Shown one piece after another: positions 33,035-42,035 of a stretch of DNA of 64,000 nucleotides (its first letter is position 1; each line of letters begins with the position of its first letter). Origin of the DNA: Janthinobacterium lividum PAMC 25724. Its GTDB lineage: Bacteria > Pseudomonadota > Gammaproteobacteria > Burkholderiales > Burkholderiaceae_D. Location: assembly GCA_000242815.2 (NCBI GenBank), contig AHHB01000032.1:186001-250000 (forward strand). The letters run 5' to 3'. The position numbers and the translations under genes were made by a program. The notes beneath the pieces were generated by a model. That model was not told the origin of the DNA, did not search any database, and saw only the letters and a list, made by a program, of their open reading frames with translations.

Positions 33035-33436
33035 ATGACTTCAAACAGCAATGACAAAAGCCTTAATCAGTCGAGCAAACAGCAGTCAAGCAAACAGCAA
33101 TCGGGCAACAAGCAGTCGGAAAACCAACAGTCAGGCAACCAACAATCAGGCAACAAGCAGTCGGAAAACCAACAGTCAGACAAGCAGCAGCCGGACAAGG
33201 CATCGGGCAGCCGCCAGTCATCCGGTGGCACCCAGGACGGCAAGCACGGGCAGAATGTTGAGGCAAACCGCCCAAGCAACAAGAATGACGGCGACAAGCA
33301 ATCTGGCTCGCAACAAATGGGGCCAGGCAAGAGCGCTAGTGAACAATCGGGTTCGGGCGCCGGTTCGCACGGCGGCGCGCATGACAAGCGCATGGAAACG
33401 GGGCGTCAAGGCCACAAGGATAGTAACAAATCCTGA
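33035..33436 (+). CDS. Gln/Ser/Lys-rich low-complexity protein
   Basis: 133 residues, ribosome site AAAGGGG. Consists of QQSGNKQSENQQSGN-type units with a 45-bp DNA repeat (copies at 33104-33134 and 33149-33179), then Gly/Asp/Lys-rich sequence; no hydrophobic segment. Disordered by composition. Resembles the KGG/stress-associated or biofilm-type disordered proteins of Burkholderiales, but no family is certain. Confidence 0.6.
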   Translation: MTSNSNDKSLNQSSKQQSSKQQSGNKQSENQQSGNQQSGNKQSENQQSDKQQPDKASGSRQSSGGTQDGKHGQNVEANRPSNKNDGDKQSGSQQMGPGKSASEQSGSGAGSHGGAHDKRMETGRQGHKDSNKS

Positions 33437-33617
33437 TTGCCGAAGCGTGTGATTGCCGGCAAATCTGCCGGCACTTCGCGGCAACATGGGCCGTTGCGGC
33501 AGAGCCGTGCCGGTCTATGCGTACCGTAGGGCCAGGCACGCCATTGCATGGGCGGCCCGACGGGTGAGGTGCGAAAGGCCGTTGTCTGGATCGGCATTCT
33601 GGGCGATAATTACGCCC

Positions 33618-33866
33618 ATGAACGATACCACCACCTTACCCCCATTGCCCGATCGCCTGTCGATCGACCCTAGCAGCCCTTACCACGTCGCAGCCGTGTT
33701 CGAGAACGACGTCGGCATTCGCTTCAACGACAAGGAACGTCTTGACGTGGAAGAATATTGCATCAGCGAACGCTGGATCAAGGTCGCTTCCACCAAGTCG
33801 CTCGATCGCCGCGGCCGTCCGCTGCAGATCAAATTGAAGGGCAAAGTCGAAGCGTTTTACCGCTAA
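33618..33866 (+). CDS. DUF3297 family protein
   Basis: 82 residues from ATG 33618. Matches the short conserved family LPDRLSIDPSSPYHVAAVFENDVGIRFNDKERLDVEEYCISE...KLKGKVEAFYR across the whole length. Function unknown; widespread in proteobacteria. Confidence 0.88.
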   Translation: MNDTTTLPPLPDRLSIDPSSPYHVAAVFENDVGIRFNDKERLDVEEYCISERWIKVASTKSLDRRGRPLQIKLKGKVEAFYR

Positions 33867-33889
33867 GCAACACATGCAGTGATCATCGA

Positions 33890-33912
33890 GGCCGATCTTC
33901 ATCGGCCTTTTC
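33890..33912 (+). terminator. Terminator after the DUF3297 gene
   Basis: GGCCGAT (33890-33896), loop CTTC, ATCGGCC (33901-33907), then TTTT. Confidence 0.75.
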
Positions 33913-34124
33913 TACGTCTGCAGATATCCCCCCGCATTCGCTAGTCGCCTGGCGATCAAGCCGACAGCTGCCGCTGGCAGGCGCAAAAACCCCCGCCCCT
34001 GGTCGCGCCTGCCGCCTACTTTAAGCCTCCCTTGCCATCGTAGCCGCTGGCGCTGACCTCGATAGCAAAAGCACATTGCCACGAGGTGCCATCAAGGCGA
34101 TGCAGCACTGTCCGCCAGGCAGCA

Positions 34125-34961
34125 TCAACGGCGCTCAATTTCGATCAGCTCGATTTCGAACAGCTTGGGCCACAGTTTTCCCGTCACAAACAAACGCTTG
34201 CCACGCGCATCCCAGGCGATACCGTTGAGTACAGCGTCAGGGTTGGCCGTACCTCGCTGCTCGGGCGGCAGCAAGCCCGACAAGTCGATCCAGCCTACGA
34301 CCTTGCCGCTCGCCGGATCGATGCGGGCGATCACGTCGGCGCCCCACACATTGGCAAACAGCTCGCCGTCGACCATTTCGAGCTCGTTCAGGCGCTCGAT
34401 GGGGCGCCCCTCGGCCTTCACTTCGAAGCGGCGCATTTCGGCCAGGGTTTTCGGATCGAGCACGCGGATGGCGGAACTGCCATCGCTCATGTAAACAAAT
34501 TGACTGTCGCTGGCCAGGCCCCAGCCTTCGCCCTGGTAGCTGAAGGTGCGCTTGAGCTTGAAGCTCTTCTGGTCGAACACATAGCCAGTTTGCGAAACCC
34601 ATGTCAGGCCCAGGATCTCGTCGCCGATGGCGGTGATGCCTTCACCGAAGACTTTTTTGTCGAGCATGCTTTTCTGCAGCACTTTGCCCGTCGTCAATTC
34701 TACCTTGCGCAGCGAGGACTGGCCGTTTTGGCCCGTACTTTCATACAGGTGGCCATCCTTGAACAGCAAGCCCTGGGTGAACGCCCGGGCGTCGTGCGGA
34801 TAGGCATTCTTGACAAAGTAGCCATACACAGGAATGGCGGCTTGGGCGTAGCCCATTTCGCTCATCAGACCCATACTGCATAACAATCCCAGCAGCAGTG
34901 AGCCGGTGCTGCGTTTGATTTTGGCTGTAACCTTGGCGTTGGCGTTGGCGTTAATGTTCAT
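34125..34961 (-). CDS. Glutaminyl-peptide cyclotransferase
   Basis: 278 residues; the start at 34961 is picked because a signal peptide follows (about 18-42, ending AQA); the upstream frame to 35096 is low-quality. Plant-type, beta-propeller glutamine cyclotransferase family: RAFTQGLLFKDGHLYESTGQNGQS, GEGITAIGDEILGLTW, GEGWGLASDSQFVYMSDGS, RLNELEMVDGELFANVWGADVIARIDP, GIAWDARGKRLFVTGK. Converts N-terminal Gln to pyroglutamate in secreted proteins. Convergent with none; behind the LysR gene. Confidence 0.87.
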   Translation of the reverse strand: MNINANANAKVTAKIKRSTGSLLLGLLCSMGLMSEMGYAQAAIPVYGYFVKNAYPHDARAFTQGLLFKDGHLYESTGQNGQSSLRKVELTTGKVLQKSMLDKKVFGEGITAIGDEILGLTWVSQTGYVFDQKSFKLKRTFSYQGEGWGLASDSQFVYMSDGSSAIRVLDPKTLAEMRRFEVKAEGRPIERLNELEMVDGELFANVWGADVIARIDPASGKVVGWIDLSGLLPPEQRGTANPDAVLNGIAWDARGKRLFVTGKLWPKLFEIELIEIERR

Positions 34962-34987
34962 CTGCTCGGGCGGAAGTTGGCTGATGC

Positions 34988-35896
34988 CTATTGTAACCGT
35001 GGCGCATCGGCCATGCGCTCCCTGACGAGCTCGAGCCAGGCGCGCGCGGCAAACGACAATCGTCCGCCGCGGCGCCAGGCCAGCATCAGATTCCACTCCA
35101 CGGGTGGGCCGGCCAGCGGAATGATGTCAAATTGCGCTGGCGCTAGCGTGTCGCAATACATCTTCGGCAGCAGGCAAATACCCACGCCCAGACGCACGAG
35201 CGAGGCAATGAAGTCCCACTGGCCGCTGCGGCCGGTGATGCGCGGCGCAAAACCGGCCCGCTGGCAGGCATCGAGCACGATCTCGTTCAGGGCAAACGCG
35301 GCGCCGTAAAAGATGAAGGGACTGTCGGCCAGCTCGGCCAGGGCCACGCTGCTGCGGCCCTGCCAAGGCGAGCCGGGCGCGGCCAGCAGGCATAGCGGTG
35401 AGCGCACGAGGGGCAAGGCTTCGAAATCCTGCCAGGTTGCGGCATTGCCCGGGTAGTCGAGCATGGTGCCCAGCTCTACCGTTCCCGTGCGCAAGTCGCG
35501 CTCGATCGCTTGCGTGCCGCTTTCATACATCTTTAACTCGATGCCCGGGTAGCGCTGGTGGTATTCGGCCAGCCATGGCGCCAGGGTGGAATGCGTCTGC
35601 GGCGACACCCCCACGCGCAGCTCGCCCCGCTCCAGCTCTTGCAAGTCGCGCAACGCCACTTTCAGGTCCGCGTGCAATGCCAGCAATTCATGCGCGCGCG
35701 ACAGCACCACCTTGCCCGCGTCGGTCAAGCTAAAACGCTTGCCGGCGCGGTCCAGCAAAGCCAGGTCCAGCGATTGCTCGAGCTGGGCAATCATCTTGCT
35801 GACGGTAGGCTGGGTCACATGCAGCTTGGCGGCCGCGCGCGTAAAACTGTTCTGTTCGACCACCTCGACGAAGTAGCGCAGCGAGCGGATATCCAT
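34988..35896 (-). CDS. LysR-family regulator, CidR-like by position
   Basis: 302 residues from ATG 35896. N-terminal wHTH (RYFVEVVEQNSFTRAAAKLHVTQPTVSKMIAQLE) and a substrate-binding domain. Divergent from cidA/lrgB at 36000, with 103 bp between them, the arrangement of CidR, which controls these genes in response to acetate or other weak acids. Could instead respond to another effector. Confidence 0.88.
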   Translation of the reverse strand: MDIRSLRYFVEVVEQNSFTRAAAKLHVTQPTVSKMIAQLEQSLDLALLDRAGKRFSLTDAGKVVLSRAHELLALHADLKVALRDLQELERGELRVGVSPQTHSTLAPWLAEYHQRYPGIELKMYESGTQAIERDLRTGTVELGTMLDYPGNAATWQDFEALPLVRSPLCLLAAPGSPWQGRSSVALAELADSPFIFYGAAFALNEIVLDACQRAGFAPRITGRSGQWDFIASLVRLGVGICLLPKMYCDTLAPAQFDIIPLAGPPVEWNLMLAWRRGGRLSFAARAWLELVRERMADAPRLQ

Positions 35897-35999
35897 GATG
35901 CATTCCAATATCGAATGATAATCATAAGTTTAAGTCATTTTATCTTTTGATGTGGCCTCACTACAATGAAAACTTCCCCCAGCCGCTAGAAAGCCCGCC

Positions 36000-36458
36000 G
36001 TGAAAGCCTTACATCCTCCCAGCAGCGTCCTGCCATCCCTCCCCGCCTGGCGCCAAAGCGTGCTGACCGCGTGGCAAGTGGCGATCCTGATTGCCGCCTG
36101 GTGGCTGGCAGACGAGGCCGCTTCCGCCCTGCATTTGCCGTTTTCCGGCGGTGTGGTAGGCCTGTTCGTGCTAGTGGCGCTGCTGCTGGCGGGCTGGCTG
36201 CAGCCGGCCGCCATCGAACTGGGCGCGAACTGGCTGCTGGCGAACATGCTGCTGTTCTTTATTCCGCTGGTCGTATCCGTGGTGCAATTTACACAACTAC
36301 TGAAGACACAGGGGGTGATGCTGTTCGTCAATATCGGCCTCGGTTTTGCCAGCGTGATGCTGGCTACGGCGTTGACGGTGGAATGGGTATGCCGCTATGA
36401 GCGCAAGCTGCGCCTGCAAAAACTGCTGCGCCAGCGCGCCGCCAGGGCGGCAGCATGA
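36000..36458 (+). CDS. CidA/LrgA-family holin-like protein
   Basis: 152 residues from GTG 36000. Four predicted spans, with LPFSGGVVGLFVLVALLLAGW and ANWLLANMLLFFIPLVVSVVQF of the CidA/LrgA family. Holin-like inner-membrane protein thought to affect murein hydrolase export or metabolite flux. Overlaps lrgB by 4 bp, divergent from the LysR gene. Confidence 0.88.
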   Translation: MKALHPPSSVLPSLPAWRQSVLTAWQVAILIAAWWLADEAASALHLPFSGGVVGLFVLVALLLAGWLQPAAIELGANWLLANMLLFFIPLVVSVVQFTQLLKTQGVMLFVNIGLGFASVMLATALTVEWVCRYERKLRLQKLLRQRAARAAA

Positions 36459-37144
36459 GCACCTTGCTGCTGTCCCTGCTGTTCTTGCTGCTGACGCTGG
36501 TCTTGTTCTATGCCAACCAAGCCGTGCACCGCCGTCATCCACATTTTTTGCTGACGCCCGCCATCTGCACCTCGGCCATCCTGATCCTCATCGTGCAGCT
36601 GACCTCGACGCCGTTCGCCACGTATTTTGGCGAAACGCGCTGGCTGCCATGGCTGCTGGGGCCCGCTACGGTCGCCTTCGCCCTGCCCATCTTCCAGGAG
36701 CGCAAGCTGATACGCAAGCATGGCCTGGCCTTGTCGCTGGGCAGTTGCGCCGGCATCGTCGCCTCCATGGCCGCCACCCTGCTGCTGGATCGGCTGCTGG
36801 GCGTGCACGGCGACATGGCGCGCAGCCTGCTGGCGCGCTCGGTCTCGACGCCCTTCGCGCTGGAAGCGTCGCGCCAGATGGGCGGCTCGGCCCAGCTGAC
36901 AGGGATTTTTGTCGTGATGACGGGTTTGTTCGGCTTGCTGCTAGGCAAGCCTTTGCTGAAACTGCTGCCCTTGCGCATGCGCATCGCCCGTGGCGCCCCG
37001 TATGGCGCAGCCGCGCACGGTTTCGGCCTGTCCGTGGCGCGCCGCGTGGGTACGGAAGAAGGCGCCGTGGCCAGCTTGACAATGATCTTCTCGGGCGTCG
37101 TGACGGTACTGCTGGCGCCGCTACTGGGCAGATTGTTAGGCTAA
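36455..37144 (+). CDS. CidB/LrgB-family membrane protein
   Basis: 229 residues; ATG 36455 overlaps the cidA stop (ATGA). About six spans; diagnostic GPATVAFALPIFQERKLI, SVSTPFALEASRQMGG and GAAAHGFGLSVARRVGTEEGAVASLTMI. Partner of the holin-like protein. Convergent with nothing; followed at 67 bp by selU. Confidence 0.9.
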   Translation: MSTLLLSLLFLLLTLVLFYANQAVHRRHPHFLLTPAICTSAILILIVQLTSTPFATYFGETRWLPWLLGPATVAFALPIFQERKLIRKHGLALSLGSCAGIVASMAATLLLDRLLGVHGDMARSLLARSVSTPFALEASRQMGGSAQLTGIFVVMTGLFGLLLGKPLLKLLPLRMRIARGAPYGAAAHGFGLSVARRVGTEEGAVASLTMIFSGVVTVLLAPLLGRLLG

Positions 37145-37210
37145 GGCGCCACGGTGCAGGCCTTTATCGGGGATAATACGTCTTTCCCCATTTGAAGCAG
37201 CCGCGCCACG

Positions 37211-38302
37211 ATGAAATACCCTGCAGTCCTGCCTTTCAGCGACATCCTGTCCCGCTTGCACGAATTCGATGCCATCATCGATGTGCGCAGCCCGTCCGAG
37301 TTCGCCGAAGACCACTTGCCGGGTGCCATCAACCTGCCCGTGCTCGATGACGAGCAGCGCGTGCGCGTAGGCACCTTGTACAAGCAGACCAGCGCCTTCG
37401 AGGCGAAAAAGCTGGGCGCGGCGCTGGTGGCGAAAAATATCGCGCGCCATATCGAAGAAGTTTTTCTGGGCCACCCGCACGATTGGAAGCCCCTCGTCTA
37501 CTGCTGGCGCGGCGGCAACCGCAGCGGCGCCATGGCGCACATCTTGGCACGCATCGGCTGGCCCGTGACGCAGCTTGACGGTGGCTACAAGGATTACCGG
37601 CGCCACGTGAACGCCGAGCTGGCCACCCTGCCTGAACGCTTTGACTTCATCAACGTGCTGTGCGGCCCCACGGGCAGCGGCAAGAGCCGTTTGCTGCAGG
37701 TACTGAATAAGCAAGGCGCGCAAGTGATCGACCTGGAAGACCTGGCCGCCCACCGCGGCTCCGTACTGGGCGGCTTGCCGGACGCAGACCAGCCTTCGCA
37801 AAAGGCGTTTGAAAGTGCGCTGTGGCAGCAACTGCGCCATTTCGACGCGCAACTGCCCGTATTCATCGAATCCGAAAGCAAGAAAGTGGGCCGTTTGCGC
37901 GTGCCCGACGCGCTGATGGACAAGATGCGCGCAGCCGAGTGCACGGATGTGCAGTTGGCCACGCAACAGCGGGTGCAACTGCTGATGGATGATTACGCGC
38001 ATTACGTGCTCGACGCCGAGCGTCTGAACGTGCAGCTGGCCCTGTTGACGCAGCTGCATGGCCACGAGAAAATTGCCCACTGGCAGCAGCTGGCCACCTC
38101 GGGCCGCATGGCCGAGCTGGTAGAACAGTTGCTGGTGCAGCACTACGACCCCGTCTACCGGCAATCGATCGCCCGCAACTTCAGCCGCTACGCCCAGGCG
38201 GCGCCGCTGATCTTGCCCGATATTTCAGAACATGCCTTTGAGCAAGCCGCGCGTGCATTATGTGCTATCGTCGGCGCACCCCGTACCGCTAGCGCCGCGT
38301 GA
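37211..38302 (+). CDS. selU: tRNA 2-selenouridine/geranyl-2-thiouridine synthase
   Basis: 363 residues, also called mnmH. N-terminal rhodanese domain (about 7-130) with catalytic Cys in VYCWRGGNRSGAM, then a P-loop domain with GPTGSGKSRLL near 152. Replaces sulfur by selenium at the wobble uridine of tRNAs for Lys, Glu and Gln, using selenophosphate from SelD, whose gene lies 45 bp downstream. That pairing explains the selenium cluster without SelA or SelB. Confidence 0.95.
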   Translation: MKYPAVLPFSDILSRLHEFDAIIDVRSPSEFAEDHLPGAINLPVLDDEQRVRVGTLYKQTSAFEAKKLGAALVAKNIARHIEEVFLGHPHDWKPLVYCWRGGNRSGAMAHILARIGWPVTQLDGGYKDYRRHVNAELATLPERFDFINVLCGPTGSGKSRLLQVLNKQGAQVIDLEDLAAHRGSVLGGLPDADQPSQKAFESALWQQLRHFDAQLPVFIESESKKVGRLRVPDALMDKMRAAECTDVQLATQQRVQLLMDDYAHYVLDAERLNVQLALLTQLHGHEKIAHWQQLATSGRMAELVEQLLVQHYDPVYRQSIARNFSRYAQAAPLILPDISEHAFEQAARALCAIVGAPRTASAA

Positions 38303-38347
38303 GCGCTGGCGCGGCTTCTAATGAACTTTTTGAGCAGGATGACGACC

Positions 38348-39412
38348 ATGTCCGATAGCGCAGCAACACCCAATACACCCATCCGATTGACCGAGTTTTC
38401 TCATGGCGGCGGCTGCGGCTGCAAAATTGCGCCCGGCGTACTGGCCGACATTTTAAAGGGCAGCGGCGGCTTTCCCCTGCCCAAGGAATTGCTGGTCGGC
38501 ATAGAAACCTCGGATGACGCGGCTGTCTACCAGCTCAACGACGAGCAGGCGCTGATCGCCACCACGGATTTCTTCATGCCCATCGTCGATGATCCGTTCG
38601 ACTTTGGCCGCATCGCCGCCACCAATGCCATTTCCGACGTATACGCCATGGGCGGCACGCCCATCATGGCACTGGCTCTGGTCGGCATGCCGATCAACAA
38701 GCTGCCGGTGGAAACCATCGGCCTCATCTTAAAGGGCGGAGAAACCATCTGCGCCCAGGCCGGCATCCCCATCGCGGGCGGCCACACCATCGATTCCGTC
38801 GAGCCCATCTATGGCCTGGTGGTACTGGGCTTGGTTCACCCCTCGCAGGTGAAACGCAACGCCGGTGCGCGCGCCGGCGATAAGCTGGTGCTGGGCAAGC
38901 CGATCGGCGTGGGTATTTTGTCCGCTGCGCTGAAGAAAAACGCGCTGGACGCGGATGGCTACGCGTCCTTGATCGATAACACCACTAAATTGAATACCCC
39001 GGGCAAGAAACTGGCCCTGCTCGACGGCGTGCATGCGCTCACGGATGTGACGGGCTTTGGCTTGCTCGGCCATACGCTGGAACTGGCGCGCGGCGCCAAA
39101 TTGCTGGCGCGCATCGCCATGCAAGACGTGCCGCTGTTGCCGCAAGTGCTGCAACTGGCGCAAAATGGCAACATCACGGGCGCCTCGGGGCGCAACTGGC
39201 AGGGCTATGGCGCGCAAGTGGCGCTGGACGACAGCCTGAGCGCCATCGACAAGGCGATTTTGACGGACCCGCAAACGGCCGGCCCCCTGCTGGTGGCCTG
39301 TGCGCCGGAAGCCGTCGAGCAAGTGCTGGCGATTTTCCGCGCCGAAGGCTTTGGCGACGCCGCCGTCATCGGTGAGATGCAGGAAGGCACGACCGGGGTT
39401 TCGGTATTTTAA
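38348..39412 (+). CDS. selD: Selenide, water dikinase (selenophosphate synthase)
   Basis: 354 residues with AGGA 8 nt before ATG 38348 (an upstream ATG at 38321 would add nine residues). AIR synthase-type ATP-binding enzyme with the SHGGGCGCKIAP motif (active-site Cys, as Cys17 of E. coli), DDAAVY and DVYAMGGTP. Makes selenophosphate from selenide and ATP for SelU. Cys, not Sec, in this copy. Confidence 0.95.
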   Translation: MSDSAATPNTPIRLTEFSHGGGCGCKIAPGVLADILKGSGGFPLPKELLVGIETSDDAAVYQLNDEQALIATTDFFMPIVDDPFDFGRIAATNAISDVYAMGGTPIMALALVGMPINKLPVETIGLILKGGETICAQAGIPIAGGHTIDSVEPIYGLVVLGLVHPSQVKRNAGARAGDKLVLGKPIGVGILSAALKKNALDADGYASLIDNTTKLNTPGKKLALLDGVHALTDVTGFGLLGHTLELARGAKLLARIAMQDVPLLPQVLQLAQNGNITGASGRNWQGYGAQVALDDSLSAIDKAILTDPQTAGPLLVACAPEAVEQVLAIFRAEGFGDAAVIGEMQEGTTGVSVF

Positions 39413-39441
39413 TGAACAAATTTTTTTGCAAAGGCAGTCCC

Positions 39442-40320
39442 ATGACCAAGTTCTCCACCTCATTGAACAAGTTCCCCGCCATCCTGGCCACCGTCGCCGC
39501 CACCCTGGCCATCCACAGCGGCCTGGCGCAAGCGCAGCAAGTGCTGCGCGTGTCCGCCATCCCCGATGAAGCACCGACGGAATTGCAGCGCAAGTTCAAG
39601 CCGCTGGGCAGCTACCTGGAGAAAAAGCTGGGCATGAAGGTGGAATTTACGCCCGTCACCGATTACGCGGCCTCGGTCGAGGGCTTGATCAACAACAAGC
39701 TCGACATGGTCTGGTTCGGCGGCTTTACGTTTGTTCAGGCGAACGTACGCAGCGGCGGCAAGATCGTGCCCCTGGTGCAGCGCGAGGAAGACACGAAGTT
39801 TCGCTCCGTCTTCGTCACCACCAGCAAAGACATCAATCAGTTGTCCGACCTGAAGGGCAAGAACTTCACGTTCGGTTCGGAATCGTCGACCTCGGGCCAC
39901 TTGATGCCGCGCTACTACCTGCTGGCAGCCAAGATTAACCCGGACACGGACATGAAGCGCATCGCGTTTTCCGGTGCGCATGACGCCACCGTCGCCGCTG
40001 TCGCCGGTGGCAAGGTCGATGCCGGCACCTTGAATATTTCCGTGTGGGAAAAATTGCTCGAAGCGAAAAAGGTTGATCCAAGCAAGGTGCGCGTGTTTTA
40101 CACCACGCCCGGCTACTACGATTACAACTGGAGCGTGCGCGCCGACATGAACCCCGTGGTGCGCAAGAAGCTGACGGACGCCTTCCTGGCGCTGGACCCA
40201 TCCACGCCTGAAGGCAAGGAAATCCTCGAGCTCCAGCGCGCCACGAAGTTCATCCCGACCAAGGCCGAGAACTACAAAGATATCGAAGCTGCCGCGCGCG
40301 ATGCCGGTCTGCTCAAGTAA
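39442..40320 (+). CDS. Putative selenate/selenium-type ABC transporter substrate-binding protein
   Basis: 292 residues, AAGG 8 nt before ATG 39442; signal peptide cleaved around AQAQ. PhnD-like periplasmic binding fold (RVSAIPDEAPTELQRKFKPLGSYLEKKLG, then YAASVEGLINNKLDMVWFGGFTFVQA and SSTSGHLMPRYYLL). The subfamily found beside selD is classed as the putative selenate ABC binder; the position two genes after selU fits. A phosphonate or other oxyanion remains possible. Confidence 0.82.
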   Translation: MTKFSTSLNKFPAILATVAATLAIHSGLAQAQQVLRVSAIPDEAPTELQRKFKPLGSYLEKKLGMKVEFTPVTDYAASVEGLINNKLDMVWFGGFTFVQANVRSGGKIVPLVQREEDTKFRSVFVTTSKDINQLSDLKGKNFTFGSESSTSGHLMPRYYLLAAKINPDTDMKRIAFSGAHDATVAAVAGGKVDAGTLNISVWEKLLEAKKVDPSKVRVFYTTPGYYDYNWSVRADMNPVVRKKLTDAFLALDPSTPEGKEILELQRATKFIPTKAENYKDIEAAARDAGLLK

Positions 40321-40386
40321 AGCAAGCCAATCCGCTGGCCGGCGCCGCCACTGCGGTGCGCTGGCCAGCACTTTCCCCACTCTCGC

Positions 40387-41205
40387 ATGACATTCCAACT
40401 TCACAAGATCAGCGTCCACCACGCGGGCGCCGCCAGCAATGCGCTGGCCCTGCGCGAGCTGGACCTGAACGTGGCCCAAGGTGAACAGATCGCCCTGATC
40501 GGCCCTTCCGGCGCCGGCAAGACCAGCTTGCTGCACACCCTGGCCTGCGCGCTGCGCCCCGCATCGGGCAGCTTGAGCGTACTGGGCAGTTCTCCCTGGC
40601 AGATCGGCAGCGCCGAGCGCCACGCCTTGCGCGCGCGCTTGTTCCTGGCGCCGCAAACGCCACCGCTGCCGCCGCGCCAGCGCGTCGTCAATGCCGTGCT
40701 GGCGGGACGCTTGCCGCAATGGAGCTTGTGGACGGCGATCCGTTCCCTGCTGGCGCCCGTCGATCCGCGCGCCGCCTGGGAAGCGCTGGGCAAATTCGAG
40801 CTGCAAGACAAATTGTATGCGCGCGTCGATCGCCTGTCCGGCGGCGAACGCCAGCGCTGCGGCATGGCCCGCGCGCTGGTATCGAATGCGCAAGTGTTCC
40901 TCGTCGACGAACCGTTGTCCGCGCTCGATCCCACACTCGCTGTGCAGACGATGAATGTGCTGCAAGCCGAAGCGGCAGCGCGCCATGCCACGCTGATCTG
41001 CAGCCTGCACCAGGTGGACATCGCGCGCGCCTGCTTTACGCGCATCGTCGCCCTGCGCGACGGCCAGATCGTCTTTGACGCGGCCAGCGCCGAGGTCAGC
41101 GACGCCATGATCGAACAATTGTACCGCAACAAGGCCGACGCCGCGCCCCAGGCCGAGGCCGATGCGCTACAAGCGAACCTGGACGCTGCGAGGCCGCTTT
41201 GCTGA
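40387..41205 (+). CDS. ABC transporter ATP-binding protein of the selenium-type importer
   Basis: 272 residues. Walker A GPSGAGKTS (about 38-46), signature LSGGERQR, Walker B VFLVDEP. PhnC-like. Begins 66 bp after the binding-protein gene and overlaps the first permease gene by 7 bp. Energises the import of the same substrate. Confidence 0.87.
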   Translation: MTFQLHKISVHHAGAASNALALRELDLNVAQGEQIALIGPSGAGKTSLLHTLACALRPASGSLSVLGSSPWQIGSAERHALRARLFLAPQTPPLPPRQRVVNAVLAGRLPQWSLWTAIRSLLAPVDPRAAWEALGKFELQDKLYARVDRLSGGERQRCGMARALVSNAQVFLVDEPLSALDPTLAVQTMNVLQAEAAARHATLICSLHQVDIARACFTRIVALRDGQIVFDAASAEVSDAMIEQLYRNKADAAPQAEADALQANLDAARPLC

Positions 41206-42035
41206 AAACCGCGAATGCCGCCATGCCGCGCGATCCGGCCTGGCGCGCCCGCCTCAGTGCCGCTGCCGTCGTGCTGCTGGTGCTGTGGCCGATGCTGGTG
41301 CAGGCTGAATTTAAGCCGTGGATTTTATGCGATGCGCAAAGCCTGGCGGCCACCTGGCAATTCATTGCCAGCTTCGTGCCGCCCGCCCATACACTGGAAT
41401 TTTTGCACCTGGTGGCCATTGCCAGTTGGGAAACCGTCGCCATGGCCACGGCCGGCATGGCGCTGGCCATGCTGGGCGCCATACCACTGACCCTCCTGGT
41501 GACGGAGCGCCTGTCGATTTCGCGCATCGGCTCCGGCCAAGTGTCGCCGCTCGCCGCTGGCGTGCGCCATTGCGTGCGTGCGCTGCTGGTGCTGCTGCGC
41601 AGCGTGCCGGAACTGGTGTGGGCCTTGTTATTGGTGCGCATCGTCGGTCTGGGGCCGACGGCGGGCGTGATTGCCATTGCCCTCACGTATTGCGGCATGC
41701 TGGGCAAGGTGTATGCGGAAGTGCTCGAATCGTCGGACGCCGCCGCCTGCAACGCCTTGCTGCACAACGGCGGCGGCCGCCTGCAAGCCTTGCTGTACGG
41801 CGCCCTGCCCGAATCGGCCGCCGAATTGGTGTCCTACACGATTTACCGCTGGGAATGCGCGATCCGCGGCTCCGTCGTGATGGGCTTTGTCGGCGCCGGT
41901 GGCCTGGGCCAGCGCATGGATGAATCGATGAAGATGATGGCAGGCAATGAACTGGCCACCATGCTGATCGTGTTCGTGCTGCTGGTGGCGGGCGCCGATG
42001 CGGTCTCGGCCATGCTGCGCCGGAGGTTGGCATGA
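41199..42035 (+). CDS. ABC transporter permease 1 (PhnE-like) of the selenium-type importer
   Basis: 278 residues if TTG 41199 is used (overlapping the upstream stop); ATG 41223 is an alternative eight codons on. Five or six spans; EAA loop region PESAAELVSYTIYRWECAIRGSVVMGFVGAGGLG. Paralogous to the next gene, so the transporter uses a heterodimer. Followed by a 4-bp overlap. Confidence 0.84.
   Translation: MLKTANAAMPRDPAWRARLSAAAVVLLVLWPMLVQAEFKPWILCDAQSLAATWQFIASFVPPAHTLEFLHLVAIASWETVAMATAGMALAMLGAIPLTLLVTERLSISRIGSGQVSPLAAGVRHCVRALLVLLRSVPELVWALLLVRIVGLGPTAGVIAIALTYCGMLGKVYAEVLESSDAAACNALLHNGGGRLQALLYGALPESAAELVSYTIYRWECAIRGSVVMGFVGAGGLGQRMDESMKMMAGNELATMLIVFVLLVAGADAVSAMLRRRLA

Noticed and set aside
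39460-41118. 552-codon minus frame opposite the ABC genes
   Set aside because: Antisense shadow, His/Gln-rich composition typical of such frames.
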